Below, in pieces: positions 52,323 through 60,837 of a stretch of DNA of 64,000 nt (its first letter is position 1; each line of letters starts with the position of its first letter). The notes below the pieces were generated by a model. The model searched no databases. It was not told the origin of the DNA and saw nothing but the letters and a program-made list of their open reading frames with translations. The stretch covers positions 372,001 through 436,000 of the forward strand of contig NZ_JBBYXI010000002.1 in the NCBI RefSeq assembly GCF_039655745.1, written 5' to 3'. This DNA is from Hohaiivirga grylli. Lineage in GTDB: Bacteria; Pseudomonadota; Alphaproteobacteria; Rhizobiales; Beijerinckiaceae. A program made the translations under genes and the position numbers.

Positions 52323-53417
52323 GTGGACGCTTTAAATTCCAGCTATTCACGAAAACAGCTCAGCGCTCCGCCTTGGAGTGCGCCGTCTTGGGGCAAGAGC
52401 TGGATTTGGCTTCTCATTATCTGCGTCATCATCATGGTTGCTATTGGTGGGGCGACAAGGCTGACAGGTTCTGGTCTTTCAATTACGGAATGGAAACCTC
52501 TGACAGGCGCTATCCCACCACTGTCAGAGAGCAGTTGGCTCAGTGAATTTGAAAAATACCGACAGAGCCCACAGTATGAGCTTTTAAATACTGGTATGAG
52601 CTTGGCTGAGTTCAAATCAATTTACTGGTGGGAGTGGGGGCATCGCCAGTTCGGGCGTTTAATGGGGCTTGTTTTTGTCATTCCGTTCTTGGTTCTAGTC
52701 TTTGGCTGGTTCCGTAAGCAAGTCTCTGGATGGCTCATTCTTGGGCTGGTTGGCTTGTGCCTGTTAGGGGCTTTACAGGCAATGGTTGGCTGGATCATGG
52801 TTGCTTCGGGCTTAAAACCGGGAATGATTGCTGTCGCGCCCGTTAAGCTAATGCTGCATCTCATTGTTGCGACACTGATCCTGGCAAGCCTGACATTCAT
52901 TGCACAAAGGCTCAGCCAGTCTCAAAATATCAGCTCCCCAAAATGTATCAGGTGGGGAGCATGGCTCATCTTTCTGATGGTTTTTGTCCAGATTGCTTTG
53001 GGGGCACTTGTTGCGGGCTCCAAAGCGGGGCTGACTTATAATACCTGGCCGCTCATGGATGGAGACTTCATTCCACCTGCCAAATATCTTTTCATGACGT
53101 CCCCATGGTATGAAAACTTCTTTGATAATGTGACGATGGTGCAGTTCCAGCACCGAATGTTTGCTTATTGCGTGGTGATTGTTGCTGGTATCTATAGTGT
53201 ATTTGTCAATATCAGGATGCCTGCAACACCCACTGCACGTCGGGCTCTGCTAGTTGCTGGACTGATCCTGGTTCAGGCTGCTCTGGGTATCCTGACACTG
53301 CTGCTGGCGGTTCCGCTCTGGGCAGGGCTTGCCCACCAGATTCTAGCTATGTTGGTTTTGGTTGCCTGCGCCTATCATACTTTTTCTCTTCAGATAAAGA
53401 GATCTTCTGTTCTTTGA
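52323..53417 (+). CDS. ctaA: Haem A synthase (COX15/CtaA)
   Basis: Oxidises haem O to haem A for aa3-type cytochrome oxidase. 364 residues, eight transmembrane segments. Haem-binding histidine regions: KSIYWWEWGHRQFGRLMGLVF near 104, MLHLIVATLILASL near 178, VQFQHRMFAYCVVIV near 275, LAHQILAMLVLVAC near 342. IGGATRLTGSGLSITEWKP is the classic N-terminal motif. The start is GTG with AGGAGATTTGG upstream. The presence of both this and cydAB implies a branched respiratory chain. Confidence 0.95.
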   Translation: MDALNSSYSRKQLSAPPWSAPSWGKSWIWLLIICVIIMVAIGGATRLTGSGLSITEWKPLTGAIPPLSESSWLSEFEKYRQSPQYELLNTGMSLAEFKSIYWWEWGHRQFGRLMGLVFVIPFLVLVFGWFRKQVSGWLILGLVGLCLLGALQAMVGWIMVASGLKPGMIAVAPVKLMLHLIVATLILASLTFIAQRLSQSQNISSPKCIRWGAWLIFLMVFVQIALGALVAGSKAGLTYNTWPLMDGDFIPPAKYLFMTSPWYENFFDNVTMVQFQHRMFAYCVVIVAGIYSVFVNIRMPATPTARRALLVAGLILVQAALGILTLLLAVPLWAGLAHQILAMLVLVACAYHTFSLQIKRSSVL

Positions 53418-53442
53418 ACCAACAGAAGATCTCAGGTCTTTT

Positions 53443-54726
53443 TTAGCTATTCAATGCCTGATCAAGATCAGCAATGAGGTCCGCGACATCTTCAATACCG
53501 ATGGAGAGGCGGACAACCTCTGGCCCGGCTCCCGCTTCTCTGAGCTGCTCAGGAGAGAGCTGCTTATGGGTTGTCGAGGCGGGATGGATAATCAGAGAAC
53601 GGGTATCCCCGATATTCGCCAGATGGGAGAACAGTTTGAGGTTGGAGACAAGCTTGACCCCTGCATCATAACCGCCCTTCAAGCCGATGGTGAAAACGGC
53701 TCCGGCGCCTTTGGGGCAATATTGTTTGGCAAGGGCATGATATTTGTCACCTTCCAGCCCCGGATAGCTGACCCATTCAATTTTAGGGTGCTTTGCCAGA
53801 AACTCTGCCGTTGCGAGAGCATTATCAGAATGTCGCTGCATTCTTAATGGCAGGGTTTCAATGCCGGTCAATATCTGGAAGGCATTGAATGGTGAGAGAG
53901 CAGGGCCAAGATCACGAAGGCCAAGGGCGCGGCAGGCAAGTGCGAAGGCAACATTCCCAAAGGTTTCAGCAAAAACAAGTCCGTTGTATTCTGCTTTTGG
54001 CTGGGAGAGTTGAGGGTAACGGCTGTCTCCTGTCCATTGGAATGTTCCGCCATCAACGATAATGCCGCCAAGTGAGTTGCCATGGCCACCAAGGAATTTT
54101 GTTGCGGAATGGACGATAATATCTGCGCCATGTTCGAAAGGGCGAACAAGATAAGGGGTTGCCAGAGTATTATCGACGATGAAAGGAAGCTTATGGCGCT
54201 GAGCGATTTCTGAGATGGCTTTAAGGTCTGTGATGACGCCGCCAGGATTGGCAATAGATTCAACAAAAATTGCTTTTGTTTTTGGCGTTATTGCTTTTTC
54301 GAAACTTTCCGGGGCATCAGAATCCGCCCAGACAACTTTCCAGCCAAAGCTCTTAAAGGAATTGCCGAACTGATTGATTGAGCCGCCATAAAGTTTTCGC
54401 GAGGCAATAAACTCATCTCCGGGCTGAAGAAGACTATGGAAGGCAAGGAACTGCGCTGCATGCCCAGAAGCAACAGAAAGAGCAGCGGTTCCGCCTTCAA
54501 GAGCTGCAACACGTTCCTCTAAAACGGCATTGGTTGGGTTGGTCAGACGTGTATAGATATTACCTGCTGCCTGAAGCCCAAAAAGAGAGGCTGCGTGCTC
54601 AACGTCATTAAAAACAAAAGATGCTGTTTGATAGATCGGGGTTGTGCGGGCACCCGTTGTTGGGTCTGGTGCGGCTCCGGCGTGAACAGCAAGTGTATTG
54701 AAACCTAGTTGAGAACTGCTCATCAT
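53443..54726 (-). CDS. metY: O-acetylhomoserine (thiol)-lyase
   Basis: PLP enzyme making homocysteine (or methionine) from O-acetylhomoserine and sulfide. 427 residues: QLGFNTLAVHAGAAPDPTTGARTTPIYQTASFVF at the start, AALSVASGHAAQFLAF near 80, the PLP lysine in IIVHSATKFLGGHG near 207, and a TRSLIIHPASTTHKQLSPEQ ending. Length and motifs fit MetY rather than the shorter MetB/MetC. Two ATGs overlap at the start; AGAAACG precedes. Single gene with its own promoter. Confidence 0.93.
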   Translation of the reverse strand: MMSSSQLGFNTLAVHAGAAPDPTTGARTTPIYQTASFVFNDVEHAASLFGLQAAGNIYTRLTNPTNAVLEERVAALEGGTAALSVASGHAAQFLAFHSLLQPGDEFIASRKLYGGSINQFGNSFKSFGWKVVWADSDAPESFEKAITPKTKAIFVESIANPGGVITDLKAISEIAQRHKLPFIVDNTLATPYLVRPFEHGADIIVHSATKFLGGHGNSLGGIIVDGGTFQWTGDSRYPQLSQPKAEYNGLVFAETFGNVAFALACRALGLRDLGPALSPFNAFQILTGIETLPLRMQRHSDNALATAEFLAKHPKIEWVSYPGLEGDKYHALAKQYCPKGAGAVFTIGLKGGYDAGVKLVSNLKLFSHLANIGDTRSLIIHPASTTHKQLSPEQLREAGAGPEVVRLSIGIEDVADLIADLDQALNS

Positions 54727-54763
54727 CGTTTCTCCGTCATAATGGACTGATATTTAGATATGT

Positions 54764-54810
54764 GTTCTTAATATAGAACGATGATAATCAGATATGTTAT
54801 GCCTGGTCAA
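54764..54810 (-). promoter_or_regulatory. Promoter and operator-like palindrome of metY
   Basis: On the minus strand TTGACC (54810-54805), a 17-nt gap and TTATCA (54787-54782). At the expected start point lies GTTCT-N6-AGAAC (54764-54779), an inverted repeat that could bind a repressor. No SAM-II riboswitch core was found. Confidence 0.45.
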
Positions 54811-54949
54811 ATTATTTTGTTTGAAAAAATGCGATTTTTTAGAGTGATTGACGTTCTTTATTAAAAACGATATGTCAGCGTGAGAGCGTCGGGACTACAG
54901 GCGAATTAAATGGAGGTCAGCCTACAGTTATCACCAATGTGCTGCTTTA

Positions 54950-55753
54950 TTATTTATCCCAGCAGGGGGAGCGCTTTTCTATAAAGGCATTGATGCCTTC
55001 TTCTGCATGTTGATGCATCATATTTTCTGCCATGACTTCAACAACATACCTATAGGCCTCACGCTGCGGTTTCTCCAGCTGTTCGTAGAAAGCCTTCTTG
55101 CCAATTTTCAAGGCAACATGGGATTTGTCTGCAATAATCTGCGCAAGGTTAAGGGCTTCCGCTTCGGCCTGTCCGTCGGGAACGACGCGGTTGATCAGCC
55201 CAAAGCGGTGGGCATCTTCTGCGCTGAACATTTCACCCAGTGTCAGCATTTCCATTGCGTGTTTGCGTGACAGATTACGCGATAATGCAACCATGGGTGT
55301 TGAGCAGAAAACGCCAATATTGACGCCTGGCGTACAGAAACGGGAGGAGTGGCTTGCGACGGCAAGATCACATGAGGCAACAAGCTGACAACCTGCAGCG
55401 CTGGCGATGCCTTCAACGGCCGCAATAACGGGTTGTGGGAGCTCTACGATACGCTGCATCATGTCTGAGCACAGCGTAAGCAGATACGAGAAATAATTAT
55501 GCCCCTGATCATCGTCTTGACGATGTGATGTCAGTCCTTTCAGGTCATGCCCTGCACAGAAAGCTGGTCCGGAAGCTGCCAGAATAACAGCCCGGATATC
55601 TTTTGATTGGGCTGTTTCCTCAAGAACCGAGGTAATGAGCTCAATCATCTCTTCTGACAGAGCATTGCGGGCCTTGGGATTATTAAGGCGGACAAGCAAT
55701 ACCTGATCTTTTCGAACAGTCTGAAGGATTTCAGTCGGGGAGTGCATGTCCAT
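54950..55753 (-). CDS. Enoyl-CoA hydratase/isomerase family protein
   Basis: 267 residues of the crotonase fold: LLVRLNNPKARNALSEEMIE, AVILAASGPAFCAGHDLKGL near 57 (oxyanion loop), VIAAVEGIASAAGCQLVASCDLAVAS near 108, ALNLAQIIADKSHVALKIGKKAFYEQLE near 203. The second catalytic position (Glu in ECH) is replaced in the GVNIGVFCSTPMVALSRN segment, as in the ECHDC3 group, so hydratase activity is doubtful. A second crotonase, the HIBCH, lies at 368-1420. Single gene. Confidence 0.82.
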   Translation of the reverse strand: MDMHSPTEILQTVRKDQVLLVRLNNPKARNALSEEMIELITSVLEETAQSKDIRAVILAASGPAFCAGHDLKGLTSHRQDDDQGHNYFSYLLTLCSDMMQRIVELPQPVIAAVEGIASAAGCQLVASCDLAVASHSSRFCTPGVNIGVFCSTPMVALSRNLSRKHAMEMLTLGEMFSAEDAHRFGLINRVVPDGQAEAEALNLAQIIADKSHVALKIGKKAFYEQLEKPQREAYRYVVEVMAENMMHQHAEEGINAFIEKRSPCWDK

Positions 55754-55953
55754 AAGGTGACCTCAAAATACACTATATATTCGGGCCAAATGGGTGCGTG
55801 AGCAATATAATCTTAAGGCAAATAGCCTTTCTGCTAATATTATCCGGGCTAGGGGTCTGTTTAACAAAATATATTCATATGGTATCTATATACCTTATTG
55901 TTGAATCCCTTGATATTAAAGAGGTTCGTAAAGATAAAAAATGAAGAAATGAC

Positions 55954-55982
55954 TTGACGCTGGTGCCGGACATAGGTTAGAG
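55954..55982 (+). promoter_or_regulatory. Probable rplM promoter
   Basis: TTGACG (55954-55959), 17 nt, TTAGAG (55977-55982). Strong -35 with a weak -10, as is common in alphaproteobacteria. Start expected near 55989. Confidence 0.5.
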
Positions 55983-55994
55983 ACACACCACTTT

Positions 55995-56013
55995 CCGCCG
56001 CATGCCGCGGCGG
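55995..56013 (+). promoter_or_regulatory. GC-rich hairpin in the rplM leader
   Basis: CCGCCGC / GCGGCGG perfect seven-pair stem with an ATGCC loop, starting a few bases after the expected transcription start and about 50 nt before the rplM ATG. Candidate autoregulatory site. Confidence 0.45.
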
Positions 56014-56061
56014 TTGTCATTTCAATCTTGCTCGGGCCTATGGCTCAACGGAAAAACTGTT

Positions 56062-56523
56062 ATGAAGACTTTTTCGCTGAAGCCCGCTGACGTTGAGAAA
56101 AAATGGATTGTGATTGACGCAAGTGGTCTCGTTGTGGGCCGTCTTGCTTCTATCGTTGCTATGCGTCTGCGTGGCAAGCACAAGCCAAATTATACTCCTC
56201 ACGTTGATTGCGGCGATAACGTTATTGTCATTAATGCGGAGAAGGTGGTTTTCACCGGCCGTAAGCGTGAACAGAAGAATTACTATCACCACACTGGTTA
56301 TCCAGGCGGTATCAAGGAGCGTTCTGCAAAGTTCATCCTTGAAGGCCGTTTCCCCGAGCGTATTGTTGAGAAGGCTGTGGAGCGTATGCTGCCACGTGGC
56401 CCGCTCTTCCGCCAGATTATGGGTAACCTCCGTGTTTATAAGGGTGCAGCCCATCCACATGAAGCACAGCAGCCTGTTGCTCTGGATGTTGCAGCCCTCA
56501 ACCGCAAGAATGTGAGCATCTGA
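56062..56523 (+). CDS. rplM: 50S ribosomal protein L13
   Basis: Early-assembly protein of the large ribosomal subunit. 153 residues: MKTFSLKPADVEKKWIVIDA, GRLASIVAMRLRGKHKPNYTPHVDCGDNVIVINA, KNYYHHTGYPGGIKE, AVERMLPRGPLFRQIMGNLRVYKGAAHPHEAQQP. The ATG at 56062 gives the family N-terminus; the frame is open to 56002. rpsI follows after 2 nt. Confidence 0.97.
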   Translation: MKTFSLKPADVEKKWIVIDASGLVVGRLASIVAMRLRGKHKPNYTPHVDCGDNVIVINAEKVVFTGRKREQKNYYHHTGYPGGIKERSAKFILEGRFPERIVEKAVERMLPRGPLFRQIMGNLRVYKGAAHPHEAQQPVALDVAALNRKNVSI

Positions 56524-56525
56524 TT

Positions 56526-56999
56526 ATGGCGACATTGCAATCTCTTGCCGATATCGGCCAGGACGCCGCCGTGCAGCAGGACGCTCCGGTACACGTTCAG
56601 AAAATTGACGCTCAGGGTCGCGCTTATGCAACCGGTAAGCGTAAAGACGCTATTGCTCGCGTTTGGATTAAGCCAGGCTCGGGTAAGGTCATCATCAACG
56701 ATCGTCCGGTTGAAGTTTACTTCGCCCGTCCGGTTCTGCGTCTGATCCTTTCTCAGCCGCTGCAGGTTGCCAACCGCGTTGACCAGTACGACATCGTTGC
56801 CACTGTTGTTGGCGGTGGTCTCTCCGGTCAGGCTGGTGCTGTACGCCACGGTCTTGCTAAGGCTCTGACATATTATGAGCCAGAGCTGCGCAGCCCACTC
56901 AAGAAAGAGGGCTTCCTGACCCGTGACTCCCGTGTTGTTGAACGTAAGAAGTACGGTAAGGCCAAGGCCCGTCGTTCTTTCCAGTTCTCCAAGCGCTAA
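56526..56999 (+). CDS. rpsI: 30S ribosomal protein S9
   Basis: Small-subunit protein whose C-terminal tail reaches the P-site tRNA. 157 residues with an N-terminal extension of about 30 residues usual in alphaproteobacteria, then AYATGKRKDAIARVWIKPGSGKVIINDRPVE, VVGGGLSGQAGAVRHGLAKAL and the ending RRSFQFSKR with invariant terminal SKR. It ends 27 bp before a terminator. Confidence 0.97.
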   Translation: MATLQSLADIGQDAAVQQDAPVHVQKIDAQGRAYATGKRKDAIARVWIKPGSGKVIINDRPVEVYFARPVLRLILSQPLQVANRVDQYDIVATVVGGGLSGQAGAVRHGLAKALTYYEPELRSPLKKEGFLTRDSRVVERKKYGKAKARRSFQFSKR

Positions 57000-57025
57000 G
57001 CTTGCGATATACAATACTACGTATC

Positions 57026-57056
57026 AAAGGGGCTGGAATTTCCAGCCCCTTTTTAT
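57026..57056 (+). terminator. Terminator after rpsI
   Basis: Perfect 12-pair stem AAAGGGGCTGGA / TCCAGCCCCTTT with an ATT loop, then TTATTTG. It separates rpsI from the RtcB-like gene. Confidence 0.92.
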
Positions 57057-57113
57057 TTGTTATGAATTGTGAATGAAAATTTTCTAAGTAAGTGTGGCGT
57101 AAGGAAAAGTACA

Positions 57114-58484
57114 ATGTTCACGGGCAAAGAGCTCATTGCTGCAGGCTTTAAACAGGGAAAGTGGTTCCGAGAGGCGTTAGATGCTGCTAATCAGATTTTA
57201 TCGGAAGGTGGGAGTTTTGATGATGCCATTAATGAGGCCGGAAAGTATGAACCAGCTCCTCCTAAGGCATTAAGAGCAGAGGGTGAACAGCCATTTTTCG
57301 TGAATATTAAGGCAGAAACTGAAGCAGAGTTAGCTAATGTTGATGCCGTAATTAAACACATGACTGAGCTCATGCGTACACCAATCATTCGATCTGGGGC
57401 AATTATGCCTGATGCTTGTCCAGCAGGGCCTTTTGGTACGATACCTGTTGGGGGAGTTGTTGCATCAGAGGCTATTCATCCTGGTATGCATTCTGCTGAT
57501 ATCTGCTGTTCAATGGCCATTTCTGTTTTCCCAAATGCTTCTCCTGCCGCTTTGTTAGATGCTGTTCATGCGGTGACCCATTTTGGACCTATGGCACGCG
57601 CATATGAGAGTGAAATTTCATTATCCAAAAATGTTTTAAGGCAGTTTGAGAATAATGCTCTTTTGAATGATATTATAGAGCCTGCTATACGTCACTTTGC
57701 TACGCAAGGAGATGGTAATCACTTTGCATTTATTGGAACGCTTAAATCAAGCGGTGAAACTGCTCTTGTGACCCATCATGGTTCTCGTTCGCCGGGCGCA
57801 TTACTCTACAAGAAGGGAATGCGGATAGCTGATAAAGTACGTCGGCAGCTATCTCCAAAAACGCTATCTCAAAATGCTTGGATTCCAGCAGATACACCAG
57901 AAGGTGATCTCTACTGGGAGGCATTGCAAATTATTCGCCAATGGACAAAGGAAAATCATTTCGCAATTCATGATATGGCAGCCCGACGTATTAATGCGAA
58001 GTGTTCCGATCGTTTCTGGAATGAGCATAATTTTGTGTTTCGGCGCTCAGATGGGCTTTTTTATCATGGTAAAGGCGCAACGCCAGCATTTCCAAACTGG
58101 GCTGATGATTCAACAGATCTTACTTTGATTCCACTTAATATGGCTCAACCAATATTAATTGCACGAGGGAAGAACGCTGCACATGGTTTAGGTTTTTCAC
58201 CACATGGAGCTGGCCGAAATTTTTCGCGTCGTGAACACAAGCAGTTGAAAGCTGGTCGCAGTGATGCAGAAATTTTTGCAGAAGAGACACGCGGAATAGA
58301 TGCACGATTCTTCTGTGGTGTTACAGATATCTCTGAATTACCAAGTGCTTATAAAGATGCATTAACCGTTCGATGCTTAATTGAAGAGTACGAACTTGCC
58401 GAAATTGTTGATGAGGTACTGCCTTACGGATGTATTATGGCTGGAGATTGGGAAGTTAATGCACCGTGGCGTAAGAAGGCATAA
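57114..58484 (+). CDS. RtcB-family RNA ligase-like protein
   Basis: RtcB enzymes seal RNA with 2',3'-cyclic phosphate or 3'-phosphate ends to 5'-OH, using GTP and Mn2+. 456 residues. Active-site text is recognisable: SADICCSMA (D129, C132; the usual DIGCGM altered), QGDGNHFAFIG, VTHHGSRSPGALL, NEHNFVFRR, HGKGATPAF (usually HRKGAT), and the guanylation-site motif HGAGRNFSR. About 90 residues at the N-terminus (MFTGKELIAAGFKQGKWFRE) are extra to the core. It lies between rpsI and argC, with AT-rich base use unlike either. AAGGA is 9 nt before the ATG. No archease, rtcA, rtcR or prfH nearby. Confidence 0.85.
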   Translation: MFTGKELIAAGFKQGKWFREALDAANQILSEGGSFDDAINEAGKYEPAPPKALRAEGEQPFFVNIKAETEAELANVDAVIKHMTELMRTPIIRSGAIMPDACPAGPFGTIPVGGVVASEAIHPGMHSADICCSMAISVFPNASPAALLDAVHAVTHFGPMARAYESEISLSKNVLRQFENNALLNDIIEPAIRHFATQGDGNHFAFIGTLKSSGETALVTHHGSRSPGALLYKKGMRIADKVRRQLSPKTLSQNAWIPADTPEGDLYWEALQIIRQWTKENHFAIHDMAARRINAKCSDRFWNEHNFVFRRSDGLFYHGKGATPAFPNWADDSTDLTLIPLNMAQPILIARGKNAAHGLGFSPHGAGRNFSRREHKQLKAGRSDAEIFAEETRGIDARFFCGVTDISELPSAYKDALTVRCLIEEYELAEIVDEVLPYGCIMAGDWEVNAPWRKKA

Positions 58485-58580
58485 TTAATGTATTGTGACG
58501 GGTGATCACATGTATCATCTATTTCATATGGTGTATGAGTTTGTCCAAGTACTTACTGGTGCTTGTTTTGGAGCAGTATA

Positions 58581-59504
58581 ATGAAGACAGTTTTTATTGA
58601 TGGTGAAGCCGGGACAACGGGTCTTGGAATAAGAGGGCGTCTTCAGAATATTCCGGGGCTGAAGCTCCGCAGTATTGATCCTGCCTTGCGGAAAGATGCT
58701 GATGCCAAGAGAAAGCTGCTTGGCGAGGTTGATCTTGTCATTCTCTGTTTGCCTGATGATGCGGCGAAAGAAACGGTGGCGATGGTAGAAGCCATGGGTG
58801 CAGCAGGGCCTCGTATTCTGGATGCCTCAACGGCACATAGAACGGCTGATGGCTGGGTTTATGGTTTTGCTGAAATGGATGCTGGGCAAGCGGATGTTAT
58901 TTCTAAAGCTGCAAAAGTTGCCAATCCTGGCTGTTACCCCACGGGTGCTATTGGCCTGCTTCGTCCTCTTATCAAGGCCGGATTGATCAATGCAGGTTAT
59001 CCAATCACCATTAATGCTGTCTCTGGCTATAGTGGGGGCGGGCGCACGATGATTGAGGCTTATGAAGCAAAGACTGCTCCGGCTTTCGAGCTGTACGGAC
59101 TTGGTTTTGATCACAAGCATCTGCCTGAAATCACCACATATGCAGGGTTGGAGCAGGCTCCGGTTTTCGTGCCATCTGTCGGTAATTTCCGTCAGGGCAT
59201 GCTGGTCAGTATTCCGCTCTATCTTGATAAGCTGCCGGGGCAGCCAAAGGCCGTCGATCTGGAAGGGGCCTTGCGTGCTTATTATCCGGATGGTGGTCAG
59301 GTGTCTGTGATCTCAACGCGTAATGGCGAAAAGCCGGAAACGAGACTTGAACCTGAGGCCCTTAACAATACGGACCAGATGGAACTTCGTGTGTTCGGTC
59401 ATCCAGATAAACATCAGGCTGTCCTGCTTGCACGCCTTGATAATTTAGGTAAGGGCGCTTCTGGTGCTGCGGTGCAGAATGCGCGGCTGATGCTTGGTTT
59501 GTAG
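58581..59504 (+). CDS. argC: N-acetyl-gamma-glutamyl-phosphate reductase (type 2)
   Basis: Reduces N-acetylglutamyl phosphate in arginine synthesis. 307 residues, the short type 2 form. The start MKTVFIDGEAGTTGLGIRGRL carries the nucleotide loop. The catalytic cysteine is in VANPGCYPTGAIGLL near 116, and GYSGGGRTMIEAYE near 150 and FDHKHLPEI near 178 are family motifs. An upstream frame to 58563 adds six residues; the ATG at 58581 is preferred, with TGGAGC upstream. Confidence 0.95.
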   Translation: MKTVFIDGEAGTTGLGIRGRLQNIPGLKLRSIDPALRKDADAKRKLLGEVDLVILCLPDDAAKETVAMVEAMGAAGPRILDASTAHRTADGWVYGFAEMDAGQADVISKAAKVANPGCYPTGAIGLLRPLIKAGLINAGYPITINAVSGYSGGGRTMIEAYEAKTAPAFELYGLGFDHKHLPEITTYAGLEQAPVFVPSVGNFRQGMLVSIPLYLDKLPGQPKAVDLEGALRAYYPDGGQVSVISTRNGEKPETRLEPEALNNTDQMELRVFGHPDKHQAVLLARLDNLGKGASGAAVQNARLMLGL

Positions 59505-59525
59505 CATTTTATGAAGGGGGCAAAT

Positions 59526-59945
59526 ATGAAAAAACGAATGATGATTATTCTTTCTGGTATTTTGCTTGCAGGGTGTGTTCAAAATACCGGTCGAGTTATT
59601 GCGGTTGATACACCGCCTCCTGGGCCTGCTTTGAAAGAACTTAGAAAGATAGTTGATGCTTCATCCTATGGACAATTTGAGAGATGTTTTAAGAGAAACT
59701 CTACCTATACTGATGACATCACTCTATTTAAAGTTGTTTATTCAAAGTCAAAGAATAAATTATGTGCCATAGCCGTCTCTCGCAAATTCGGGGTTGCTGG
59801 AGCAGGTCCAATGTCTGCTACATTTGATATGAGTGATGTAGAGTGTTCTTTGCAGGCAGTAAGTTGCCTGAACCCTGCTGCAGCCAAAAGAATTGCAGCA
59901 AAGTATAATTTAAAGATTATTCGCTACCCGACTGATGGGGAATAA
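59526..59945 (+). CDS. Putative lipoprotein of unknown function
   Basis: 139 residues from the ATG at 59526 (AAGGGGGC 7 nt upstream). Lipobox LAGC (MKKRMMIILSGILLAGC, Cys 17). The mature part has four cysteines (FERCFKRN, KLCAIAV, VECSLQAVSCLN), probably two disulfides, and a small alpha/beta look. It begins 21 nt after argC, AT-rich, and ends at a terminator. No family recognised. Confidence 0.65.
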   Translation: MKKRMMIILSGILLAGCVQNTGRVIAVDTPPPGPALKELRKIVDASSYGQFERCFKRNSTYTDDITLFKVVYSKSKNKLCAIAVSRKFGVAGAGPMSATFDMSDVECSLQAVSCLNPAAAKRIAAKYNLKIIRYPTDGE

Positions 59946-59953
59946 TTGTATTG

Positions 59954-59981
59954 AAAAAGGAGAGCAAATGCTCTCCTTTTT
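59954..59981. terminator. Bidirectional terminator between convergent genes
   Basis: Thirteen-pair stem AAAAAGGAGAGCA / TGCTCTCCTTTTT with a two-base loop; T-runs on both strands. Confidence 0.9.
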
Positions 59982-59991
59982 CTTTTTTATC

Positions 59992-60837
59992 TTACTCTGC
60001 GCCGATGACTTTGGCACTTTGTGAACCAAGCCCTTCAATGCCAAGGGTGAGTTTGTCGCCGGGCTTGAGGAAGCGCTGTGGCTTTTGGCCCATGCCGACA
60101 CCGGGCGGGGTGCCTGTTGTGATGACGTCACCCGGTTCAAGGATCATGAACTGGGAGATATAGGAAACGATATAGGGCACAGTGAAGATCATTGTGCTGG
60201 TATTGCCTGTCTGCATGCGCTCGCCATTGAGATCAAGCCACATATCAAGCTTCTGCGTATCCTTGATTTCATCAGCGGTGACAAACCATGGGCCCAGCGG
60301 ACCAAACGTCGGGCAGCTTTTACCCTTGTTCCATGTTCCGCCACGCTCCATCTGAAACTCACGCTCGGACAGGTCATTACAGATACAGTACCCGGCAATC
60401 ACAGATGGTGCATCAAGGCTGCTGATATAGGAGGCACGTTTGCCGATGACGATCGCCAGCTCTACTTCCCAGTCAGTCTTACGCGACTGACGTGGGATAA
60501 TGATGTCGTCATTCGGGCCATTGATGCAGGAGGGAGCTTTATTAAACAGAACGGGCTCGGTCGGGATGGCAGCACCTGTTTCCAGAGCATGATCGGCATA
60601 ATTCATCCCGACGCCAATGAAACTGCGTATATTTCCGATGCAGGGGCCAAGACGCTCTGTCTCAGGTACAACGGGTAATGTTTCAAGTGCGGTTTCTGCT
60701 AATGTATTCTGCAGGCCAGCTGCAAGGCTCCTGCCATCAATATCGTGAACAATTGAAGAGATGTCTCTGATAACGCCTTGAGCATCCAGAACACCGGGTT
60801 TCTCCTGACCACTAGGGCCAAACCGTACAAACCGCAT
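59992..60837 (-). CDS. Fumarylacetoacetate hydrolase-family protein
   Basis: 281 residues. Members hydrolyse or decarboxylate beta-keto acids (fumarylpyruvate, oxaloacetate, ureidoglycolate-type substrates). Motifs: FIGVGMNYADHALETGAAIP near 73, INGPNDDIIIPRQSRKTDWEVELAIVIGKRA near 110 (metal ligands E and D), CNDLSEREFQMERGGTWNKGKSCPTFGPLGPW near 153, GDVITTGTPPGVGMGQKPQRFLKPGD near 237. The full-length form with an N-terminal domain points to the 2-keto-hydrolase group; the exact substrate is unclear. Confidence 0.85.
   Translation of the reverse strand: MRFVRFGPSGQEKPGVLDAQGVIRDISSIVHDIDGRSLAAGLQNTLAETALETLPVVPETERLGPCIGNIRSFIGVGMNYADHALETGAAIPTEPVLFNKAPSCINGPNDDIIIPRQSRKTDWEVELAIVIGKRASYISSLDAPSVIAGYCICNDLSEREFQMERGGTWNKGKSCPTFGPLGPWFVTADEIKDTQKLDMWLDLNGERMQTGNTSTMIFTVPYIVSYISQFMILEPGDVITTGTPPGVGMGQKPQRFLKPGDKLTLGIEGLGSQSAKVIGAE

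Larger units (their letters stand above)
55754..56061. other. Gap holding the rplM-rpsI promoter and leader
   Basis: 308 bp between divergent genes. The left 190 bp are AT-rich with no gene; the right part holds the ribosomal-protein promoter and a leader hairpin. Confidence 0.5.

Noticed and set aside
54727..54949. SAM-II riboswitch before metY
   Set aside because: The conserved pseudoknot core text was not found; only a promoter and short palindrome.
57114..58484. RtcB-PrfH rRNA-repair pair
   Set aside because: No release-factor homologue lies next to the RtcB-like gene, so the two-gene system cannot be claimed.
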